DNA of 9,323 bases, taken from Desulfobacteraceae bacterium (GTDB lineage Bacteria > Desulfobacterota > Desulfobacteria > Desulfobacterales > Desulfobacteraceae). Shown in pieces: positions 6,033 to 9,323 of this stretch (position 1 is the first letter of the stretch; each line of letters begins with the position of its first letter). The notes beneath the pieces were generated by a model. The model saw only the letters and a list, made by a program, of their open reading frames with translations. It was not told where the DNA came from and ran no database searches. Location of the stretch: positions 1 through 9,323 of the forward strand of contig DAOWDR010000600.1 in NCBI GenBank assembly GCA_030638935.1, written 5' to 3'. The translations under genes were made by a program, and so were the position numbers.

Positions 6033-7766
6033 ATGGAAGAGTCCTTAACAGATCGGAAACTATTTTACCATGTGCTGGCTAGAAAAATTACTGTATTAAT
6101 ACTGGTTGTTTCGTTTTTTCCCATGACCTTAACCACAGGTATTCTTTTTTATCGGTTTCACCTGACCTATACAGATAAAATCCAGGCCCATATTTCAGAG
6201 TTGGTTCAAAAACATACCCAGAATATTGATTCGTTTCTGGAAGAAAAATTAGACAATATCCAGTATCTGGCCCGGCAGTTTGACGGGAACCGGCAATCAC
6301 CCCAAAATTTTTTGCAAAAGCATCTTAAATTATTAAAAGATGAATATGGGGATGTGTTTACAGATCTGGGGCTGGTGGACGAAAAGGGTATCCAGTTTGC
6401 CTATGAAGGCCCGTTCAGACTTGAGAATGCAGATTACTCAAAGGCGGAATGGTTTGTAAAGGCAATGGATAAACCATTTTTTATCAGTGACGTTTTTGCC
6501 GGATTAAGGGGGCACCCCCATTTTATTATCGCAGTAAAGGTTCAATCCAACGGCGGTAGCTATATTTTACGGTCCACCATTGATTTCGGGTCTTTTAATT
6601 TTCTTGTGGAAAATATTCATATCGGTGAAACCGGTATGGCCTTTATTATAAATAGTAAAGGCCAGCTTCAGACCCAAACAAATGTGAAACTCAAACAGTC
6701 AATTATACCATCAATGCTGGATCGCAGTTGTTATAACAATGATGAAACCGTTTTTGCCAAAAAACAGGATGCCCTTGGAAATAAATATCTATGCGTGACA
6801 TCAATGCTTAAAAATATTGACTGGATAATGGTGTTCCGCCAGGACCTAAATGATGCCTTCCATGATTTGTGGAAAACCCAATTTCTTACCTTGGTCATTT
6901 TCGTTTTTGGATGCATTGCCATCCTTTCCGTGGCATTTACCCTTCCCAGGAATATTATCAGGCTTATTTCCAGTGCCGACAAAAAGAGCGAGGTCATGAA
7001 TAAACAGGTGGTTGAAAGTGGGAAACTGGCAACAATCGGTGAACTTGCAGCAGGCATTGCCCATGAAATAAACAATCCGGTTGCCATCATGGTTGAAGAA
7101 GCCGGATGGATAGACGATCTTCTTGGAGAAGATGATTTAAAGGATTTAAGGGGGTCTGACAATTTTGATGAAATCAAGCGTGCTTTGGATCAGATCAATA
7201 CCCAGGGCAAAAGGTGCAAAGAGATTACCCATAAGCTGCTCAGCTTTGCCAGAAAAACCGATTCCACCATCAATGATGTCCAGATTAATGATTCCATAAG
7301 GGAAATTGTTTCCTTTACCGCCCAAATGGCCAGGTATAACAATGTTATTATTGAAGAAAATCTGAATGACGAGATTCCATATATCCAGATATCCCCGTCT
7401 GAACTCCAGCAGGTGATCCTTAATTTACTAAATAATGCCATAGATGCCATGGAAAAAAGTGGTGGAACCATTAAAATTGAAACTAAAATCAGTGAAATTG
7501 AGAAAGATCATCTGGCGATTTCAATTGAAGACAACGGGCCCGGTATCCCCAAGGACAACCTTGACAGGATATTTGATCCTTTTTTTACAACCAAGGCAGT
7601 GGGGAAGGGTACGGGCCTTGGGCTTTCAATTTGCTACGGCATCATCCAGAAGATGGGAGGGAAAATTGACGTCCACAGCCAGGTGGGTGTCGGGACTAAA
7701 TTTCGCATATGGCTACCTTTTCAGGATGACTCAACAAAAAATAGAGATATCGGAACAGATATCTAG
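6033..7766 (+). CDS. Membrane sensor histidine kinase with extracytoplasmic dCache domain
   Basis: This 577-residue inner-membrane sensor kinase probably detects a small extracellular ligand and autophosphorylates on His344. Transmembrane helix 1 spans about residues 17-40 and helix 2 about 284-305. Between them is a dCache-type sensor domain with the typical NADYSKAEWF (132-141) and ISDVFAGLRGHPHFIIAV (151-168). No clear HAMP domain follows helix 2; a short linker leads to the HisKA box GELAAGIAHEINNP (336-349). The ATP-binding domain shows the N box LNLLNNAIDA (463-472), G1 DNGPGIP (500-506), F box DRIFDPFFTT (511-520) and G2 GKGTGLGLS (524-532), all intact. The HisKA region has an extra acidic stretch (about 360-380), as in many deltaproteobacterial kinases of this type. 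The gene is first in a cluster with two receiver proteins and an anion transporter, so it is likely to phosphorylate one or both receivers. Confidence 0.93.
   Translation: MEESLTDRKLFYHVLARKITVLILVVSFFPMTLTTGILFYRFHLTYTDKIQAHISELVQKHTQNIDSFLEEKLDNIQYLARQFDGNRQSPQNFLQKHLKLLKDEYGDVFTDLGLVDEKGIQFAYEGPFRLENADYSKAEWFVKAMDKPFFISDVFAGLRGHPHFIIAVKVQSNGGSYILRSTIDFGSFNFLVENIHIGETGMAFIINSKGQLQTQTNVKLKQSIIPSMLDRSCYNNDETVFAKKQDALGNKYLCVTSMLKNIDWIMVFRQDLNDAFHDLWKTQFLTLVIFVFGCIAILSVAFTLPRNIIRLISSADKKSEVMNKQVVESGKLATIGELAAGIAHEINNPVAIMVEEAGWIDDLLGEDDLKDLRGSDNFDEIKRALDQINTQGKRCKEITHKLLSFARKTDSTINDVQINDSIREIVSFTAQMARYNNVIIEENLNDEIPYIQISPSELQQVILNLLNNAIDAMEKSGGTIKIETKISEIEKDHLAISIEDNGPGIPKDNLDRIFDPFFTTKAVGKGTGLGLSICYGIIQKMGGKIDVHSQVGVGTKFRIWLPFQDDSTKNRDIGTDI
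7745..7764. repeat. Short perfect hairpin at the 3' end of the kinase gene
   Basis: AGATATC (7745-7751) and GATATCT (7758-7764) form a 7-bp perfect inverted repeat with a 6-base loop, ending within the TAG stop of the kinase. No T tract follows, so it is not an intrinsic terminator. It could affect transcript processing between kinase and receiver genes, or be chance. Confidence 0.5.
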
Positions 7767-7814
7767 GCAGATAACAACAAAGAATAATTAAACTAAATTA
7801 TAAGGAGAATAAAG

Positions 7815-8240
7815 ATGATTAAATTATTACTTGTAGACGATGAAAAAGCATTTCTTGATACCATTACCAAACGTCTGGAAAAAAGAGACTTAAAGGTTTC
7901 TGCTGTTTACAGCGGACAAGATGCCCTGGACGAGCTGGGAAAAAATAAAAAAATTGAGGTGGTCCTCCTTGATGTTAAGATGCCGGGTATGGACGGGATA
8001 CAGACCTTGATTGAAATTAAAAAAAATTTCCCCTTGGTGGAAGTGATAATGCTGACCGGTCATGCCACAGTGGAATCGGCAATTGACGGGATGAAGATAG
8101 GCGCATTTGATTATCTGATGAAACCCTGTGACATTGATGTGCTGGTAAACAAGGTTACAGATGCGGCATCAAAGAAAAGAGAGCATGAGGAAAAAATTAC
8201 TGAAGCACGGATAAAAGAGATTACAGAGCGACAGATTTAA
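7815..8240 (+). CDS. Single-domain response regulator (CheY-like receiver), first copy
   Basis: This 141-residue protein is a receiver domain with no recognisable output domain. It has the acidic pocket Asp8/Asp9 (LLLVDDE), the phospho-acceptor Asp53 (LLDVKMPGMDG), the switch Thr81 (MLTGHAT) and Lys103 (YLMKPCD). After the receiver, about 25 charged residues (KKREHEEKITEARIKEITER) form a probable helical tail, too short for a DNA-binding or enzymatic domain. AAGGAG at 7802-7807 lies 7 bases before the ATG. The gene starts 48 bases after the kinase stop and ends 15 bases before a second receiver gene. I infer that it is phosphorylated by the neighbouring kinase and acts by protein contact or as part of a relay. 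Its direct target is not visible in this window. Confidence 0.93.
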   Translation: MIKLLLVDDEKAFLDTITKRLEKRDLKVSAVYSGQDALDELGKNKKIEVVLLDVKMPGMDGIQTLIEIKKNFPLVEVIMLTGHATVESAIDGMKIGAFDYLMKPCDIDVLVNKVTDAASKKREHEEKITEARIKEITERQI

Positions 8241-8255
8241 AAAAAGAGGAAAGTC

Positions 8256-8675
8256 ATGAATGAGGGTAACAAGGACAATAAAGTCATAAGCGTCCTGTTA
8301 GTCGATGACGAAAAAGGATATTTAAATGTCCTGTCTAACAGGCTGTCCAGGCGAGCCATCACTGCAACAAAGGCCTTTAGCGGTACTGAGGCCATACAAA
8401 TTTTGCGGAAAAATGATTTTGATGTGGTGGTTCTGGACCTGAAAATGGAAGACATGGATGGAATCGAAGTTTTAAAGGTTGTCAAACGAATGGTCCCAAA
8501 CCTTCCTGTTATTATATTGACAGGACACGGGTCACAGACGGCTGCCAAGGAAGGTATTGAATTTGGTGCCTTTGATTACCTGACCAAACCCTGCGAGCTG
8601 GTGGAGTTAATGGATAAAATTCGTAAAGCCCACAGGCATCAGGAAAAATTAACAAAAAAATCCCATTCGGATTGA
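8256..8675 (+). CDS. Single-domain response regulator (CheY-like receiver), second copy
   Basis: This 139-residue receiver-only protein is paralogous to the preceding gene; both share VDDEK at the acidic pocket, GHxS/T after the switch Thr, GAFDYLxKPC and the D-x-K-M phosphorylation context. Key residues are Asp17/Asp18, phospho-acceptor Asp61 (VVLDLKMEDMDG), Thr89 (ILTGHGS) and Lys111 (LTKPCEL). About 14 residues precede the receiver core, and a short basic tail (HRHQEKLTKKSHSD) follows. AGAGGA at 8245-8250 is 5 bases before the ATG. The gene is followed 28 bases later by the transporter gene, so the kinase, both receivers and the transporter probably form one operon. With two receivers and one kinase, one may act as a phosphate sink or relay; this is inference. 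Confidence 0.92.
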   Translation: MNEGNKDNKVISVLLVDDEKGYLNVLSNRLSRRAITATKAFSGTEAIQILRKNDFDVVVLDLKMEDMDGIEVLKVVKRMVPNLPVIILTGHGSQTAAKEGIEFGAFDYLTKPCELVELMDKIRKAHRHQEKLTKKSHSD

Positions 8676-8703
8676 AAAAAATACTGAGCTGTTAGGAGAG
8701 GAG

Positions 8704-9323
8704 ATGTTTTACAAGACAAATGGATTTAAACTTTGTGTTGCCTTATTGGTGGGTGTTATCGTATTTTTTCTGCCAAGACCGGAAGGGACACAATTCAAGA
8801 TTACAGGAGATACTGATAAAATTCTCATACAGAATTTGTCAGAATATTTTACAATTGTTCCCCATGAGGGCAGTGAATCATATATTTTAAAGGCAAAGAT
8901 ACCGGGTTCACTTGAGGGCAGTGCGCAATTTATTGCCCAAAAAGCAAAAGCCCTGGGTCTGGATACAGCCAAAGTAGATTATGTTGACGGGCTATCGCCA
9001 AAGGCAAAACGATTTTTGGCAATTCTCATCGTTCTTGTGGTGTTATTTGTAATAGAGCCCATCCCCCTGGAAATAACCGCGGTCTTAATCGGGGTTTTCC
9101 TGGTTGTCATGCAGATTACAGATGTAAAAACTGCATGGGCCCCATATATGCATCCGGTGGTTATTTTTATCATGTGCTGCCTGATTTTTGCCATTGCCCT
9201 TGATAAAGCCGGCTTAACAAAACGGCTGGGATATTATATTATAAAAAAAGCGGGCAATAGTATTACCCGGTTTACCTTTATTATTGCCATAGGACTCGGG
9301 CTGGCCTCATCATTTATGCATGA
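8704..9323 (+). CDS. DASS/SLC13 family anion transporter, N-terminal part (runs off window)
   Basis: The frame from ATG 8704 stays open to the window end, giving 206 residues of a longer protein; the family is usually 450-600. From about residue 97 it matches the divalent anion:sodium symporter (DASS, SLC13, CitMHS-related) family: LSPKAKRFLAILIVLVVLFV, EPIPLEITAVLIGVFLVV, WAPYMHPVVIFIMCCLIFAIALDKAGLTKRLGYYI (written here in parts: WAPYMHPVVIF, then ALDKAGLTKRL) and ASSFMHD at the end, near the region that precedes the first SNT-type substrate motif. An additional N-terminal hydrophobic helix (about 8-24) precedes about 75 soluble residues, so the protein carries an extra domain, probably outside the membrane. 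Substrates in this family include sulfate and dicarboxylates; which one applies here cannot be told. AGGAG at 8694-8698, with a further GAGGAG abutting the ATG, gives a strong ribosome binding site. Confidence 0.85.
   Translation, partial: MFYKTNGFKLCVALLVGVIVFFLPRPEGTQFKITGDTDKILIQNLSEYFTIVPHEGSESYILKAKIPGSLEGSAQFIAQKAKALGLDTAKVDYVDGLSPKAKRFLAILIVLVVLFVIEPIPLEITAVLIGVFLVVMQITDVKTAWAPYMHPVVIFIMCCLIFAIALDKAGLTKRLGYYIIKKAGNSITRFTFIIAIGLGLASSFMH

Noticed and set aside
6731..7177. 148-residue open frame on the - strand inside the kinase gene
   Set aside because: It lies opposite a fully conserved histidine kinase region and is serine-rich low-information sequence with no family signature, as expected of an antisense shadow.
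1..9323. CRISPR array, tRNA, rRNA or insertion sequence
   Set aside because: I saw no regularly spaced repeats, no tRNA- or rRNA-like segment, and no transposase or terminal inverted repeats, including around the 2330 junction.

Overview
The window looks like chromosomal DNA of a sulfate-reducing deltaproteobacterium, probably of the Desulfobacterales. This is inferred from the AT-leaning coding sequence, Cache-type two-component signalling, double-domain Usp and antiporter-type EIIA remnants, and a DASS/SLC13 transporter with an N-terminal extension I associate with that group. I could not run a search, so species and genus are open.

Region 1 (16-2002, + strand) is a FapA/DUF342 family gene split into two overlapping reading frames by a 7-G run at 752-758. 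Removing one G restores a single protein of about 660 residues.

Region 2 (2004-2774) holds no intact gene. It contains the C-terminal part of a PTS EIIA type-2 domain on the - strand (2004-2330) and the C-terminal part of a universal stress protein on the + strand (about 2330-2596). Both have lost their 5' ends at the same point, near 2321-2336. This is a clear rearrangement or assembly junction. A 178-base gap follows with no gene I can support.

Region 3 (2775-5801, + strand) is a single large gene for a 1008-residue protein. Its N-terminal half carries a PHP-phosphoesterase-like motif series, and its C-terminal third is a membrane domain. I know no named family with this architecture, and it is the most novel item here. 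A perfect 13-bp hairpin lies inside its coding sequence.

Region 4 (5802-6032) is an intergenic region with a concentric double inverted repeat, followed by a good ribosome binding site.

Region 5 (6033-9323, + strand) is a tightly packed cluster: a dCache sensor histidine kinase, two single-domain CheY-like response regulators without output domains, and the start of a DASS (SLC13) anion transporter that runs off the window. The spacing (48, 15 and 28 bases, each with a strong Shine-Dalgarno) suggests one transcript. I infer that the kinase senses an extracellular ligand and signals through the receiver proteins, possibly to control anion uptake. The lack of a DNA-binding output means the final target is not visible.
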